From the NCBI GenBank assembly GCA_944320015.1, contig CALUFO010000001.1, positions 62,001-126,000 on the forward strand: a stretch of 64,000 nt of DNA, in the 5' to 3' direction. A program made the translations under genes and the position numbers. This stretch comes from an uncultured Barnesiella sp. (GTDB lineage: Bacteria > Bacteroidota > Bacteroidia > Bacteroidales > Barnesiellaceae). This document shows, in pieces, positions 1 through 8,821 of the stretch (positions are counted from its first letter, which is position 1; every line of letters begins with the position of its first letter). Below the pieces are notes generated by a model, which was given only the letters and a program-made list of their open reading frames with translations, was not told where the DNA came from and did not search any database.

Positions 1-486
1 TCGTTCCACAAGATGATACAGGTGGCCAAAAAGATGGACGCAATCAATGAATACGGTTCGATTGTGGCTCTCTCGTATGTGGCTGCCCAGCGCACCCTGT
101 TCGGGTATAACGACATGGCCGACGCCAAAGCGCTGTTGGAGTCGATTGCCCGCAGTTTCGGGTATATCTACGGTCGGGAGAAAAATGTGCGTATCAATAC
201 CATTTCGCAGTCGCCTACGATGACTACCGCCGGCAGCGGCGTGAAGGGAATGGAGTCGTTGATGGACTTTGCCAACCGCATGTCGCCGCTGGGAAATGCC
301 AACGCCGACGAGTGTGCCGACTATTGTATCGTGATGTTCTCCGATTTGACCCGGAAGGTGACGATGCAAAACTTGTACCACGACGGCGGATTCTCGAGCA
401 TGGGTATGAGCTTGCGGGCGATGACCCAATATAACAAGAGTTTCGACGAATACCGCAATGAAAAAGGCGAGATTTGTTACGGATAA
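1..486 (+). CDS. fabI: Enoyl-[acyl-carrier-protein] reductase, C-terminal part (5' end outside window)
   Basis: C-terminal 161 codons of a FabI-type NADH-dependent enoyl-ACP reductase, which reduces trans-2-enoyl-ACP in the last step of each fatty-acid elongation cycle. The frame is open from base 1 and ends at TAA 484-486, so the start lies upstream; the ATG at 13 is internal. Visible family features are the segment VRINTISQSPTMTTAGSG, which matches the FabI substrate-loop region after the cofactor domain, and the terminal HDGGFSSMG motif typical of short-chain dehydrogenase folds of this family. The part with the Rossmann glycine motif and the catalytic tyrosine/lysine is only partly present. 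A strong bidirectional hairpin follows directly, separating it from the convergent phage-like operon. Confidence 0.9.
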   Translation, partial: SFHKMIQVAKKMDAINEYGSIVALSYVAAQRTLFGYNDMADAKALLESIARSFGYIYGREKNVRINTISQSPTMTTAGSGVKGMESLMDFANRMSPLGNANADECADYCIVMFSDLTRKVTMQNLYHDGGFSSMGMSLRAMTQYNKSFDEYRNEKGEICYG

Positions 487-515
487 ATAGAGAATGGTAA
501 TTTGGTTTAGATAAT

Positions 516-558
516 AACCGGCCCCGTTTGTCGAGTAGGCAAGCGGGGCCGGTTTTAT
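516..558. terminator. Bidirectional terminator between fabI and the convergent virion-like operon
   Basis: Perfect 11-bp inverted repeat AACCGGCCCCG (516-526) / CGGGGCCGGTT (544-554), followed by a T-run on the plus strand and preceded by an A-rich stretch that gives U's on the minus strand. It can serve both the fabI transcript and the minus-strand operon, whose stop codon is at 558-560. Confidence 0.85.
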
Positions 559-2849
559 TATTCGTCGGCCTCTGGTTCTTCGCCGTACACCTCGTCGTAG
601 AATCGTTTATAGCGTTGCCATTCGGGGTCGTTTTCCCACAAATACCGGTAGGCTTCGGGGCTTGATTCGGAGAGCGGGATCCCCAACATCTCCCGGCTGG
701 CCTGCTGCCGCCGCATTTTTCGTCTCATTTCGGAAATCGAGTCGTCGCGTTTCAAGGCGTCTCGGGAGCGAATAATCATACTGCGTATTTCGTTCTCGGA
801 AAATTTCAATCCCGGCATGAATATGCGGAGCATGTTTCGGAGGTCGCCTGAGATGCGTCTCCAAGCGGCAGAGGATACTCCTTTGCTGGCCAAGTCGGCC
901 AAATACTCTTCGGCGTCTTTTTTGCGAGCCGTCCATGAATTTCCCCTTAGCTTCCATTCGGCCGGCATGGACCGGTACACTTTCATCAGGAAGTCGTCTT
1001 TGAAATAGGAGTCGCCCAAGAAGAGTGCGTCGAGTCCTTGATGGCCTACGGCTTCGTGCAACAAGACCCGTTGAAGGCTTTCGTAGTTGGGGATGTTGTC
1101 GAGAACGACGCCTATCTCCCCATTGCCGTGGTTAAAGAATCCCCCTATTTTCCCGCCGCCCCTCTTTTGAGACAGGAGCGAGGCGGGGAGGTCCGATTCG
1201 TGTTCATACACGATGACATTGTCGAGTCCCATGCGCTCGGCCAAGTCTTTGACCATTCGATATTTACCCCGGGTAGACATGCCTCGCCATGCGGTATCTT
1301 TGTGAGGGTCGGGGATAACCGGGCCGAGCGGGTCGGGTTCGTCTATTTCTTTGGCGATGCGTTGGTTGCTCCGGTATTCCTTTATCGAGAACGAGCGAAT
1401 CATATCGGGCTCGACACGCTCGATTTCGAGGGTGTTTTTCCCGTCGGGCGATAGTACCGTGGCGATTTTGGATTGAGGGTCGTAGTCGAGGACTTCCCAA
1501 GCGACTCCGTCGCGTTTGAGCACGGCGATAGATTCTTGCCTGTCGCGACGCATATTCCGCTTTCGGCGGTTGACGACACGGCCAGCACCTCCGACAGCGG
1601 CGCCGGTGACACCTCCCGTCCACATGCTGGTGGTGGCGTTTTGCAGAACCGATTCGAGCGTGGGGTAGTTCTCGGGTTCGTTATAAATCGTGGTGGCCAT
1701 GTCGTGAGCTACCGAGTTGAGGGCTTCGACCGAACCACTGGTGAGGGCGTCGTTGAAAGTTCCCGCGATGAGTCCCGATTTGTCGGTTTTCGATAGGTTG
1801 GCCATGAGCTTTTTTATCTCCGATTGGGCTGCGTCGTTTTTGAGGATATTTTTCTTGAAATAGTCCGACGCCCGTTTCTTTACTCCCGATTTCAGATTTT
1901 TGAGATAGCGGCTTTGCAGTATGGTGTCGAAAAGCAGGTCGGCTCCCATACAGATAGCCACAAACCCGAATCGTTGGCTGTTGGACAATTTTTGTCCGGT
2001 TTCTTGTTCGAAATTGTCCAGTTCCATTTGAGCCTGAGCGTGGCTTTCGGCTACCGACGAAGCGACATTGGCCGCACCGACAGCCGCCCCGGCCGGGGCG
2101 GCTAAGGCTCCGGCGGCTAAGGGGAGTCCCCATCGTGCGATGTTGGCGGCCATTTCGCCTACCGAAGCCCAGCCTTCGGTCTCGGGGAAGGCGTTTTCGG
2201 TGGCGCGGGCTTCTTCCATGATGCGCCGGCCTTCGTTTCCCCATTTGGCGGTCTCGGAGAGGCTATGGGTTATCTCGTCGCCTAACAGTCCTTCGTCTCG
2301 CAGACGACGGTACTCTTTCAATCCCTTTAACTCGATGCTCGATTGCTCGGAAGCTCCCTGTTCCAGATTGTTGCGTAGGGAGTCTTCCTTTTGTTGCAGC
2401 TCGGCTTCGCTGCTCTTTTGGTATTCGGGGAGGTGTTCCAGCGCCGAGCTGGCGGCGTCCGGCATTTCGTTGTCGGACAATTTGTCCTGTATGTAGCCTC
2501 GCGAATATTTCAAGTCGTTCCAAATGCGTTCCCCGGCCAAGTTTATTCCCTCGGTCAACGATTTCAATTTGCGAGGCTCCCCGGGAGGCGTGTTCGGTTC
2601 GGGGTTAATAGGATAATCGGGTTTCAGCGGAATGGGAGTTTCGTGCTTCGGTGAGAAAGGCGTCGTATTTGTATTTTCGCCCGGTAGAGGTACGGTATAT
2701 GAAGGGATTCCGTCGTTTTCTTCATCGTCTTCTTCATTGCCTTCTACACCGGCTTGCTGTCCATACAACTTTTGTAGGAAGGGATTCACCAAATCCCAGC
2801 CGTATATTCCGTAATCTTCGTTGAGGAAGTCTGTTGTTGAGTGATTCAT
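558..2849 (-). CDS. Large phage internal-virion / ejection-like protein with HEAVGH metalloprotease-like motif
   Basis: 763 aa, no signal peptide. Order of regions: an acidic, proline-rich N-terminus (to about residue 95); a helical charged section; a long Ala/Gly-rich hydrophobic stretch (about 235-270) and further amphipathic segments; a second Gly-rich hydrophobic patch followed by a basic run (about 405-430); then a C-terminal region with LLHEAVGHQG at about 596-605, where His598, Glu599 and His602 or 603 resemble an HExxH zinc site, and DAEEYLADLA about 40 residues later, a possible third ligand. Such mosaics of membrane-active segments and small enzyme domains are typical of podovirus internal virion proteins injected with DNA. 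It is the last gene of a three-gene operon (21 bp after its upstream neighbour). The frame is intact. Exact function is inferred; the metalloprotease activity is not established. Confidence 0.6.
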   Translation of the reverse strand: MNHSTTDFLNEDYGIYGWDLVNPFLQKLYGQQAGVEGNEEDDEENDGIPSYTVPLPGENTNTTPFSPKHETPIPLKPDYPINPEPNTPPGEPRKLKSLTEGINLAGERIWNDLKYSRGYIQDKLSDNEMPDAASSALEHLPEYQKSSEAELQQKEDSLRNNLEQGASEQSSIELKGLKEYRRLRDEGLLGDEITHSLSETAKWGNEGRRIMEEARATENAFPETEGWASVGEMAANIARWGLPLAAGALAAPAGAAVGAANVASSVAESHAQAQMELDNFEQETGQKLSNSQRFGFVAICMGADLLFDTILQSRYLKNLKSGVKKRASDYFKKNILKNDAAQSEIKKLMANLSKTDKSGLIAGTFNDALTSGSVEALNSVAHDMATTIYNEPENYPTLESVLQNATTSMWTGGVTGAAVGGAGRVVNRRKRNMRRDRQESIAVLKRDGVAWEVLDYDPQSKIATVLSPDGKNTLEIERVEPDMIRSFSIKEYRSNQRIAKEIDEPDPLGPVIPDPHKDTAWRGMSTRGKYRMVKDLAERMGLDNVIVYEHESDLPASLLSQKRGGGKIGGFFNHGNGEIGVVLDNIPNYESLQRVLLHEAVGHQGLDALFLGDSYFKDDFLMKVYRSMPAEWKLRGNSWTARKKDAEEYLADLASKGVSSAAWRRISGDLRNMLRIFMPGLKFSENEIRSMIIRSRDALKRDDSISEMRRKMRRQQASREMLGIPLSESSPEAYRYLWENDPEWQRYKRFYDEVYGEEPEADE

Positions 2850-2869
2850 ATCGGTATGCTATTTTAGGA

Positions 2870-3361
2870 TTAGTTCGAAAATCTGTTGCCGAGATATTTG
2901 GTAAGGATACAAGCCTGCTTTTTGGGGAATCCGATGGATATCAGCAAGTTGAATATATGGTGCTTGTTCTCGAATCCGTTATGCCCGGCACGAATGGCTT
3001 TTCGCAATACAGCCTCGTTTATGGAGGGGCAAGATTGTGAAATCTTGTTTCGGTTGGTGAGAAAACTTTTCCAAAGCAAATAGTTGTAATATCGTTTTTC
3101 TTTTTCGGAGAGAGTTCTCGGAATCCATATTTCGGTTACACGCATGTCGATTGACTCTTCCGGCGTGTGCAGAAGGGTCAATAGTTCGGACAATGCCTCT
3201 ATTTGCTCATGGGCATGAGCCGAATGTCTGCCTTTTTCTTTCTTTAAAGAGCCGATGAGCATTCGGCAAGCCTCCAAGAAATTTTTCCCTTGACCGGTGT
3301 AGTCGGTCAAAGATTTTGACGATAAGGAGGTCGAAGTTTCTGTTGATGAGGTATGCTTCAT
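2870..3361 (-). CDS. Hypothetical protein of the virion-like operon
   Basis: 163 aa, not recognised. It is soluble, basic, with a Ser/Thr-rich first 20 residues and a predicted mostly helical body; there is no signal peptide or membrane segment. It sits between the two virion-like genes with gaps of 16 bp (to the gene at 3378) and 20 bp (to the gene ending at 2849), so it is almost certainly co-transcribed with them. Its position between two internal-virion-like proteins suggests another virion or assembly factor, but nothing in the sequence itself shows this. The frame is intact and codon use is like its neighbours. Confidence 0.6.
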   Translation of the reverse strand: MKHTSSTETSTSLSSKSLTDYTGQGKNFLEACRMLIGSLKKEKGRHSAHAHEQIEALSELLTLLHTPEESIDMRVTEIWIPRTLSEKEKRYYNYLLWKSFLTNRNKISQSCPSINEAVLRKAIRAGHNGFENKHHIFNLLISIGFPKKQACILTKYLGNRFSN

Positions 3362-3377
3362 GATGTTGGGGAGTTTT

Positions 3378-3872
3378 TTAGTTGAACAATTTTTTTAGAA
3401 AGTTGAAGTTGTTGAATGTCTGTCCCAGAATATTGTTCTTGTAATTGGACTTTGCCGGTTGGTATAGCTCTTCCAAGGCATTGCGCGCCGACAGATAGTT
3501 CTGGAGCGCGTTCTCTTTCCATGAAGTCGCATAGCTGGCTACTTGGCTTACGGCGTTTCCATAGGATTGATTCTGGACCTTTTGGGCGGCCGTGACGGCT
3601 TCGGGGGTGGCTCCCGATATGCTCGCCCGGTTTTTCAGGGTCTTGGTTGTCATCATCATTTGGTCGCGCAGATTGCCGAGCAGCCCTCTTATGTCGGAGC
3701 GGTCGAGCAAATTGCTGTAATAGGAGCGATTGAACAGGGTGTTCAAATTTCGCAACTCTTGGTCATACCGGTTTTGTCGCGCTTGCAACTCTTTCTGTGC
3801 TTGGGCATTCTCTTTTTGGGCATACAGATAGCTCCCTAATAGGGGAAGCGTCGTTGAAAATAGATTTAACAT
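3378..3872 (-). CDS. Small podovirus-type internal virion (ejection) protein, putative
   Basis: 164 aa from the ATG at 3870-3872. I prefer this start over in-frame upstream starts because the upstream part overlaps the promoter. It begins with a short hydrophobic stretch (LFSTTLPLLGSYLYA), followed by a long Gln/Ala/Asn-rich helix (about residues 20-50) and further helices, ending in an Asn/Phe-rich tail. Short Ala/Gln-rich helical proteins with an N-terminal hydrophobic patch, encoded directly before a giant internal protein, resemble T7 gp14-type or P22 gp7-type ejection proteins that form part of the DNA-delivery channel. The family match is by shape and context, not by a diagnostic motif. 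It is the first gene of the operon and is preceded by the shared CAATCCTGCCA-N26-TTTG promoter. Confidence 0.55.
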   Translation of the reverse strand: MLNLFSTTLPLLGSYLYAQKENAQAQKELQARQNRYDQELRNLNTLFNRSYYSNLLDRSDIRGLLGNLRDQMMMTTKTLKNRASISGATPEAVTAAQKVQNQSYGNAVSQVASYATSWKENALQNYLSARNALEELYQPAKSNYKNNILGQTFNNFNFLKKLFN

Positions 3873-3889
3873 AATCTTCTGTTTTTGGT

Positions 3890-3908
3890 GATATTTGTCG
3901 CAAATATC
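3890..3908. promoter_or_regulatory. Palindrome overlapping the -7 region of the virion-like operon promoter
   Basis: Perfect inverted repeat GATATTTG-TCG-CAAATATC covering the TTTG of the proposed -7 element. A dimeric regulator bound here would cover the transcription start. Operator function is inferred. Confidence 0.45.
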
Positions 3909-3941
3909 GACCTCTCGACAGGCCAAATCGTGGCAGGATTG
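3901..3941 (-). promoter_or_regulatory. Shared virion-regulon promoter, copy 1
   Basis: On the minus strand CAATCCTGCCA (3941-3931) is followed by exactly 26 nt and then TTTG (3904-3901), 28 nt before the ATG at 3872. The same arrangement precedes the portal gene (10887-10927) and the tail-hub gene (30068-30108). The TGCCA box takes the place of the usual Bacteroidota -33 TTTG element, set about 2 bp further upstream. Confidence 0.65.
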
Positions 3942-4229
3942 AAAAATGTGTAGGTTGTATTGTCACCTTATATTTATTCCTATCCGGGGAGTAGTTTTGT
4001 TGTGTGGTTGTGGTGTATAGGGAAGGACGGGGAAAAAGAGACGGTGTGTCATCATTGCAAACTGCTGCATGATTATCGGGATTCGGGCTAAGTCATTTAC
4101 GGGAGTAAACACCTGTCGCCCTCGCCTTCAACGCCTTGCGTTTTATCAATTCTAATACACCAAAGGGACTGCGCCAAAATTTATCATTTTGATACAGCCC
4201 CTCGTGTGGTGTGAAAATGAATTATGCGG
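3942..4229. other. Intergenic region with an imperfect stem-loop
   Basis: No gene is seen. At 4165-4201 GGGACTGCGCCAAAAT and ATTTTGATACAGCCCC form an imperfect stem (12 of 16 pairs plus G-U pairs) with a 5-nt loop. It resembles the end palindromes seen near some Bacteroidales elements and could be a weak terminator for the WG-repeat gene ending at 4230. No transposase is present. Confidence 0.4.
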
Positions 4230-4973
4230 TTAAATGCAGTCTTCGTTTTTTTGCCAAGTGCCGGTTTTGTCGATTACGCCCCACAGGGTGTCCAGTTTAA
4301 CTTCGGCTAACCCTTTGGAGAACGAGTCGGCTTCGTCATATAGGAAAGGCAGAAATACTTGTCCGGCTTTGTCGATGAAGCCCCATTTGCCGTTTTGTTT
4401 CACGGCGGCGACATCTTCTTTGAAATTCCACGCATATTCATATTGCAGGGGAATGAGCACACGCCCGGCTTTGTCGATAAAGCCCCATTTCTCGTCGATT
4501 CGCACGGCGGCCAGCGATTCGTTGAAACACCACGAGTCGTCGTATCGAGGAGGAATGACAACTTTGCCCGAGCGATCGACGTAGCCCCATTTTTCATGGA
4601 GTTTTACCGGGGCGAGCCCTTCGTGGAAATCGTCGATGTGTTCGTATATGATGGGAATGACCTCTTTCCCTTCTTGGTCGATATATCCGTAACGGTTATT
4701 GCGCTCGACCATAGCCAATCCGTTGTGAAAAGAGTTGGCCCAATCGTAGTCGCACTTGATGACGAGCAGCCCGTGACGGTCTATGTATCCGTATTTTTGA
4801 TCGATCTTTACTACGGCGACTCCTTCGTGAAAAGAATGAGCCGCATCGAATTGGGGGGCTATGAAAATCTTTTGAGATTTTTTCTCCCGATAACCATATT
4901 TGCCCGACTCGTCTTTGAACGATTCCAAATCGGGAAACCCACCTAATGAGTTGAACTTGATGTTGCTTTTCAT
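4230..4973 (-). CDS. WG-repeat protein
   Basis: 247 aa built almost entirely of about six tandem WG/KWG repeats of roughly 32 residues, each with the pattern (K/Q)(W/Y)G(F/Y)ID(K/R)xGxVxIPxxYDxxxxFxxGLAxVxxx. The repeats start near residue 25 and run to the C-terminus (final copy around residue 230). WG repeats form beta-rich solenoid or propeller-like scaffolds; in Bacteroidota they occur in proteins of mostly unknown function. There is no signal peptide, so the protein is probably cytoplasmic. It is monocistronic with its own consensus promoter at 5008-5039, so it is not part of the neighbouring virion-like operon. Function unknown. Confidence 0.85.
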   Translation of the reverse strand: MKSNIKFNSLGGFPDLESFKDESGKYGYREKKSQKIFIAPQFDAAHSFHEGVAVVKIDQKYGYIDRHGLLVIKCDYDWANSFHNGLAMVERNNRYGYIDQEGKEVIPIIYEHIDDFHEGLAPVKLHEKWGYVDRSGKVVIPPRYDDSWCFNESLAAVRIDEKWGFIDKAGRVLIPLQYEYAWNFKEDVAAVKQNGKWGFIDKAGQVFLPFLYDEADSFSKGLAEVKLDTLWGVIDKTGTWQKNEDCI

Positions 4974-5007
4974 AATAATGTAGTAAAGATGAAAAAAGAA
5001 ACCTCAA

Positions 5008-5039
5008 CAAATATATTTTTTTTAATCGTAATTTCCAAA
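5008..5039 (-). promoter_or_regulatory. Consensus Bacteroidota promoter of the WG-repeat gene
   Basis: Minus-strand TTTG (5039-5036), 20-bp spacer, TATATTTG (5015-5008), matching the -33/-7 consensus; the ATG is 34 bp downstream at 4973. Confidence 0.75.
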
Positions 5040-5205
5040 AAATACTCCTAAAATATTTGAATATAAAACTATTATTTTGCGGTGCGGATTGCATTTTTTT
5101 ATGTTTTTGAAAACAAAAATTAGAGGAAAAGATTTGGCTGTTTATATAAACCCCATTACCTTTAACCACAGTTTAAAATGTTAACCAAAAAATAAATAAT
5201 TTGCT

Positions 5206-7410
5206 ATGACAAATGCGTTATTCTGGCTGGTACCAGCCTCTTCGGTACTGGCATTGCTCTTTGCTTGGTATTTTTATAAGCAGTTGATGAAGGCAGACGA
5301 GGGTACACCTCAGATGAAAAAGATAGCTCTTTATGTGCGGCGGGGGGCTATGTCGTATTTGCGCCAACAGTATAAGATCGTGGGGTTGGTGTTTTTGGCA
5401 CTGGTCGTATTGTTTTCCATTATGGCTTTTGGATTCGGAGTCCAAAACGAGTGGGTTCCGGTAGCATTCCTTACCGGAGGATTTTTCTCGGGTTTGTCGG
5501 GGTATCTGGGTATGAAGACCGCAACTTATGCCTCGGCTCGTACGGCCAATGCGGCTCGCACATCGTTGAATCGTGGTTTGCAAATCGCCTTCCGCAGTGG
5601 AGCTGTTATGGGGCTTGTAGTTGTGGGATTGGGGCTTCTCGATATTTCGTTTTGGTACATTCTGCTCAATGCGGTTATTCCGGCCGATGCTTTGAGTCCC
5701 GCGCATAAACTTTGCGTCATTACGACCACGATGCTTACGTTCGGTATGGGAGCTTCTACACAGGCTCTGTTTGCCCGTGTGGGTGGTGGTATTTATACCA
5801 AAGCTGCCGATGTGGGCGCCGACCTCGTGGGTAAAGTCGAAGCCGGTATTCCCGAGGACGACCCCCGCAACCCGGCGACGATCGCCGATAACGTGGGCGA
5901 CAACGTGGGCGATGTGGCCGGTATGGGTGCCGACTTGTACGAGTCGTACTGCGGTTCGATATTGGCGACTTCGGCTTTGGGTGCCGCAGCCTTTATGGGT
6001 GCGGGCGAAACCGAGATGCAGATGAAGGCGGTTATTGCCCCGATGCTTATTGCCGCCGTGGGTATATTGCTTTCGATAATCGGTATATTCTCGGTGCGTA
6101 CGCGGGAAGATGCCAAGATGAAAGATTTGTTGAAATCGCTGGCGTTCGGGACGAACCTGAGTTCGATTCTCATCGTGTTTGCCACATTTGCCATTTTGTG
6201 GGCATTGAAAATCGAGAATTGGGCGCTGATAAGCGGCTCGGTTGTTGTCGGGTTGCTGGTAGGTATCGTCATAGGGCGTAGTACCGAATATTATACCTCA
6301 CAATCCTATCGTCCCACCCAACGTCTGTCGGAGAGCGGCAAGACGGGGCCTGCGACGGTGATTATCTCGGGTATCGGCTTGGGAATGATTTCGACCGCTA
6401 TTCCTGTGATAGCCGTGGTTGCCGGTATTATTCTCTCTTATCTGTTTGCGTCGGGCTTCGATTTGTCCAATGTTACCCTTGGTTTGTACGGTATCGGTAT
6501 CGCCGCCGTGGGTATGCTCTCGACTTTGGGTATAACGTTGGCTACCGATGCCTACGGCCCCATTGCCGACAACGCCGGCGGTAATGCCGAGATGAGCGGT
6601 TTGGGCGAAGAGGTTCGTAAAAGAACCGACGCCCTCGATTCGCTGGGAAATACGACGGCTGCTACCGGTAAAGGTTTTGCGATAGGTTCGGCTGCTCTTA
6701 CCGGATTGGCTCTGTTGGCCTCGTATATAGAGGAGATTCGTATCGGGTTGACCCGTATAGGAATGAGTGTTCTCGAATTTGCCGATGGAAGTTCTGTGAC
6801 AATCAGCGAAGCTACGTTTACCGATTTTATGCGTTATTACGATATTACCCTGATGAACCCCAAAGTCCTCTCGGGCATGTTCATCGGCTCGATGATGGCT
6901 TTCCTTTTCTGTGGATTGACCATGAATGCCGTGGGTCGCGCCGCGTCTCACATGGTCGAGGAGGTACGCCGCCAGTTCCGGGAGATTAAGGGGATCCTTA
7001 CCGGTGAGGCCGAACCCGATTATGAGCGTTGTGTAGCTATCTCTACTCAGGGGGCACAGCGTGAAATGGTATTCCCGTCGTTGTTGGCTATTATAGCTCC
7101 TGTGGTTACGGGATTGATTTTTGGCGTGTCGGGTGTGGTAGGCTTGCTCATCGGCGGTTTGAGTGCCGGTTTTGTGTTGGCTATCTTCATGGCCAATGCC
7201 GGAGGCGCATGGGACAATGCCAAGAAATATGTCGAGGAAGGTAACTTCGGCGGCAAGCATAGCGATGTGCACAAGGCTACCGTGGTGGGCGACACTGTGG
7301 GCGATCCTTTCAAAGATACGTCGGGTCCGAGCTTGAATATCTTGATTAAACTGATGAGTATGGTCGCTATCGTGATGGCCGGATTGACTGTCGCATGGAG
7401 CCTGTTGTAA
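5206..7410 (+). CDS. hppA: Membrane-bound ion-pumping pyrophosphatase
   Basis: 734 aa, usual length for the family, with about 16 membrane segments. It hydrolyses pyrophosphate and pumps H+ and/or Na+ across the inner membrane. The catalytic site motifs are present: the [20 protein letters not shown] segment at about residues 218-237, a second Asp-rich site [12 protein letters not shown] (about 455-466), and the C-terminal [12 protein letters not shown] and [15 protein letters not shown] motifs. In [10 protein letters not shown] (near residue 480) the Ala at the position that is Lys in K+-independent enzymes marks the K+-stimulated subfamily (established family rule). Which cation is pumped cannot be settled by eye. 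It is monocistronic, with a strong terminator after it and a long AT-rich leader region before it. Confidence 0.95.
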   Translation: MTNALFWLVPASSVLALLFAWYFYKQLMKADEGTPQMKKIALYVRRGAMSYLRQQYKIVGLVFLALVVLFSIMAFGFGVQNEWVPVAFLTGGFFSGLSGYLGMKTATYASARTANAARTSLNRGLQIAFRSGAVMGLVVVGLGLLDISFWYILLNAVIPADALSPAHKLCVITTTMLTFGMGASTQALFARVGGGIYTKAADVGADLVGKVEAGIPEDDPRNPATIADNVGDNVGDVAGMGADLYESYCGSILATSALGAAAFMGAGETEMQMKAVIAPMLIAAVGILLSIIGIFSVRTREDAKMKDLLKSLAFGTNLSSILIVFATFAILWALKIENWALISGSVVVGLLVGIVIGRSTEYYTSQSYRPTQRLSESGKTGPATVIISGIGLGMISTAIPVIAVVAGIILSYLFASGFDLSNVTLGLYGIGIAAVGMLSTLGITLATDAYGPIADNAGGNAEMSGLGEEVRKRTDALDSLGNTTAATGKGFAIGSAALTGLALLASYIEEIRIGLTRIGMSVLEFADGSSVTISEATFTDFMRYYDITLMNPKVLSGMFIGSMMAFLFCGLTMNAVGRAASHMVEEVRRQFREIKGILTGEAEPDYERCVAISTQGAQREMVFPSLLAIIAPVVTGLIFGVSGVVGLLIGGLSAGFVLAIFMANAGGAWDNAKKYVEEGNFGGKHSDVHKATVVGDTVGDPFKDTSGPSLNILIKLMSMVAIVMAGLTVAWSLL

Positions 7411-7430
7411 GATAGCTGTTTCGATATAAA

Positions 7431-7474
7431 AAGGAAAAAGCCGTGTCGTGGTTGACGACGCGGCTTTTCCTTTT
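7431..7474. terminator. Terminator between hppA and the GH109-like gene (convergent)
   Basis: Long inverted repeat AAGGAAAAAGCCGTGTCG / CGACGCGGCTTTTCCTTTT with one or two mismatches and a short loop, ending in T's on the plus strand and giving U's on the minus strand. It can act in both directions. Confidence 0.8.
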
Positions 7475-7503
7475 AGGGGAAGATTGAAATATCGATTATC
7501 GGG

Positions 7504-8688
7504 TTAGTAGCGGGGGAATGGCACAGGCCGGTTTTGCTTAATCGACTCTTTGGAGCGGGGTGTTACCGCGGCCCATGTAGCCATATCGGCCAGTGTGGCC
7601 GGATAGGACTCCCGACCCAGTAGAGCCTCGCCCAGTACTTTCAGCATGATATAATCCATGCCTTGGTGATGCCCGTCGTAGAGTAGAGCCTCCTTTTCCC
7701 AGCGTTGCCAAAAACGGTGTTTATATTGTTGTATATATTTCTCATCGGGTTCCCAGTCTTCCGATGGACTTACCCCGTCGATGTAAATCGCTTTTTTCTC
7801 GGCGTTCCAAATCCCTTTGGTTCCTTGCACTTCGTAGTTGAGGGAACGGGGGCGGGGCAGGGTGGTGTCGTGCAGCAGGGTAATTTGCGTCCCCGAATCG
7901 GTTTGCAGGATCGAAGTGACCACGTCGCCCATCTCGAATGTGCGGTGAGCCTCGTCGCAATCGGCTCCCTTGCGGCGGGCGATGCAGGCGCGCAGTCCTA
8001 CCCCCGGGGCGGTGGAGAATGAAGCGATTGTCTTGATATGGTCGGTGCGATTGACGCCGAGAAACATGCAAAGAGGTGCCAGTCCGTGAGTCGGGTATAA
8101 ATCGCCGTTCTCGGTTTCGTAGTAGTGGGAACGCCATTCCGATTCCGACCCGTTTTTGGGTCCGAAGTTTCCTTCGTTGTCAACGAGAATATAGGTGAGG
8201 TCGTGCCTGTATCCGCCTTGCAGAAAAACCAACTGTCCGAACACGCCTGCCTGTACCATGTTGTTTATGGCCAGAATATCATCTCTGAAAAGTGTGTTTT
8301 CGAGGGGGAATACTTCTTTTCCGCTTTGCCGGCTTTGGGCGATGATATCGGGATATTCATCGTTGTCCAACGCCCCCTTTACCTCTATGGCCACATGGCA
8401 GCCTGCTCGCAGGGCATTGATGGCTTGTGCTTTGTGAAGATGCCACGGCGATGCGATGATTACAAGGTCGGGCTTGGTCTCGTCCAGCATTCTGAGGTAA
8501 TCGTCTGTCCCCGAATGATAGATTTGCGGTAACACTTTTCCTTGAAACAGTTGTGCGATTGTTTCGGGTAGTTTGGGCGATATATCGCTGACAGCGATGA
8601 TATCGAACGAGTCGATGTGTTGCAGGAGCGATATTAAATATCTACCCCTATATCCGGCTCCAATGACGGCTGTACGGATCTTTTCCAT
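7504..8688 (-). CDS. Gfo/Idh/MocA-family oxidoreductase, GH109-like
   Basis: 394 aa from the ATG at 8686-8688; the start is fixed by the N-terminal Rossmann strand beginning directly after it (AVIGAGYRG, a GxGxxG dinucleotide site). The second strand region IIASPWHLHKAQAINALRAG is typical of the family. In place of the common EKP motif it has EVKGALDNDE, and further on FPLENTLF, GVFGQLVFLQGGYRHDL and DLYPTHGLAPLC, which match the NAD+-dependent GH109 glycosidases (alpha-N-acetylgalactosaminidase type) better than ordinary sugar dehydrogenases. There is no signal peptide, so it would act in the cytoplasm unless exported otherwise. It is monocistronic. The substrate is not known from the sequence. 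Confidence 0.8.
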   Translation of the reverse strand: MEKIRTAVIGAGYRGRYLISLLQHIDSFDIIAVSDISPKLPETIAQLFQGKVLPQIYHSGTDDYLRMLDETKPDLVIIASPWHLHKAQAINALRAGCHVAIEVKGALDNDEYPDIIAQSRQSGKEVFPLENTLFRDDILAINNMVQAGVFGQLVFLQGGYRHDLTYILVDNEGNFGPKNGSESEWRSHYYETENGDLYPTHGLAPLCMFLGVNRTDHIKTIASFSTAPGVGLRACIARRKGADCDEAHRTFEMGDVVTSILQTDSGTQITLLHDTTLPRPRSLNYEVQGTKGIWNAEKKAIYIDGVSPSEDWEPDEKYIQQYKHRFWQRWEKEALLYDGHHQGMDYIMLKVLGEALLGRESYPATLADMATWAAVTPRSKESIKQNRPVPFPRY

Positions 8689-8813
8689 GATGACGCATAA
8701 TGTGTGATAAACCAAAAACTCTATACGAGTATAACCACCGGTAGGCGCGAAGGCAAATGTAGGAACGCTGTTCTTACATTTGAAGTGCCTGAGACGCCTC
8801 CTATATTCTACAA

Positions 8814-8821
8814 CAAATATA
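8814..8821 (-). promoter_or_regulatory. Putative -7 element of the GH109-like gene
   Basis: TATATTTG on the minus strand matches TAnnTTTG; no clear -33 partner is seen. It would give a leader of about 120 nt before the ATG at 8688. Confidence 0.4.

Noticed and set aside
4165-4201. Insertion-sequence end next to the WG-repeat gene
   Set aside because: Only an imperfect palindrome is present, with no transposase and no second end.
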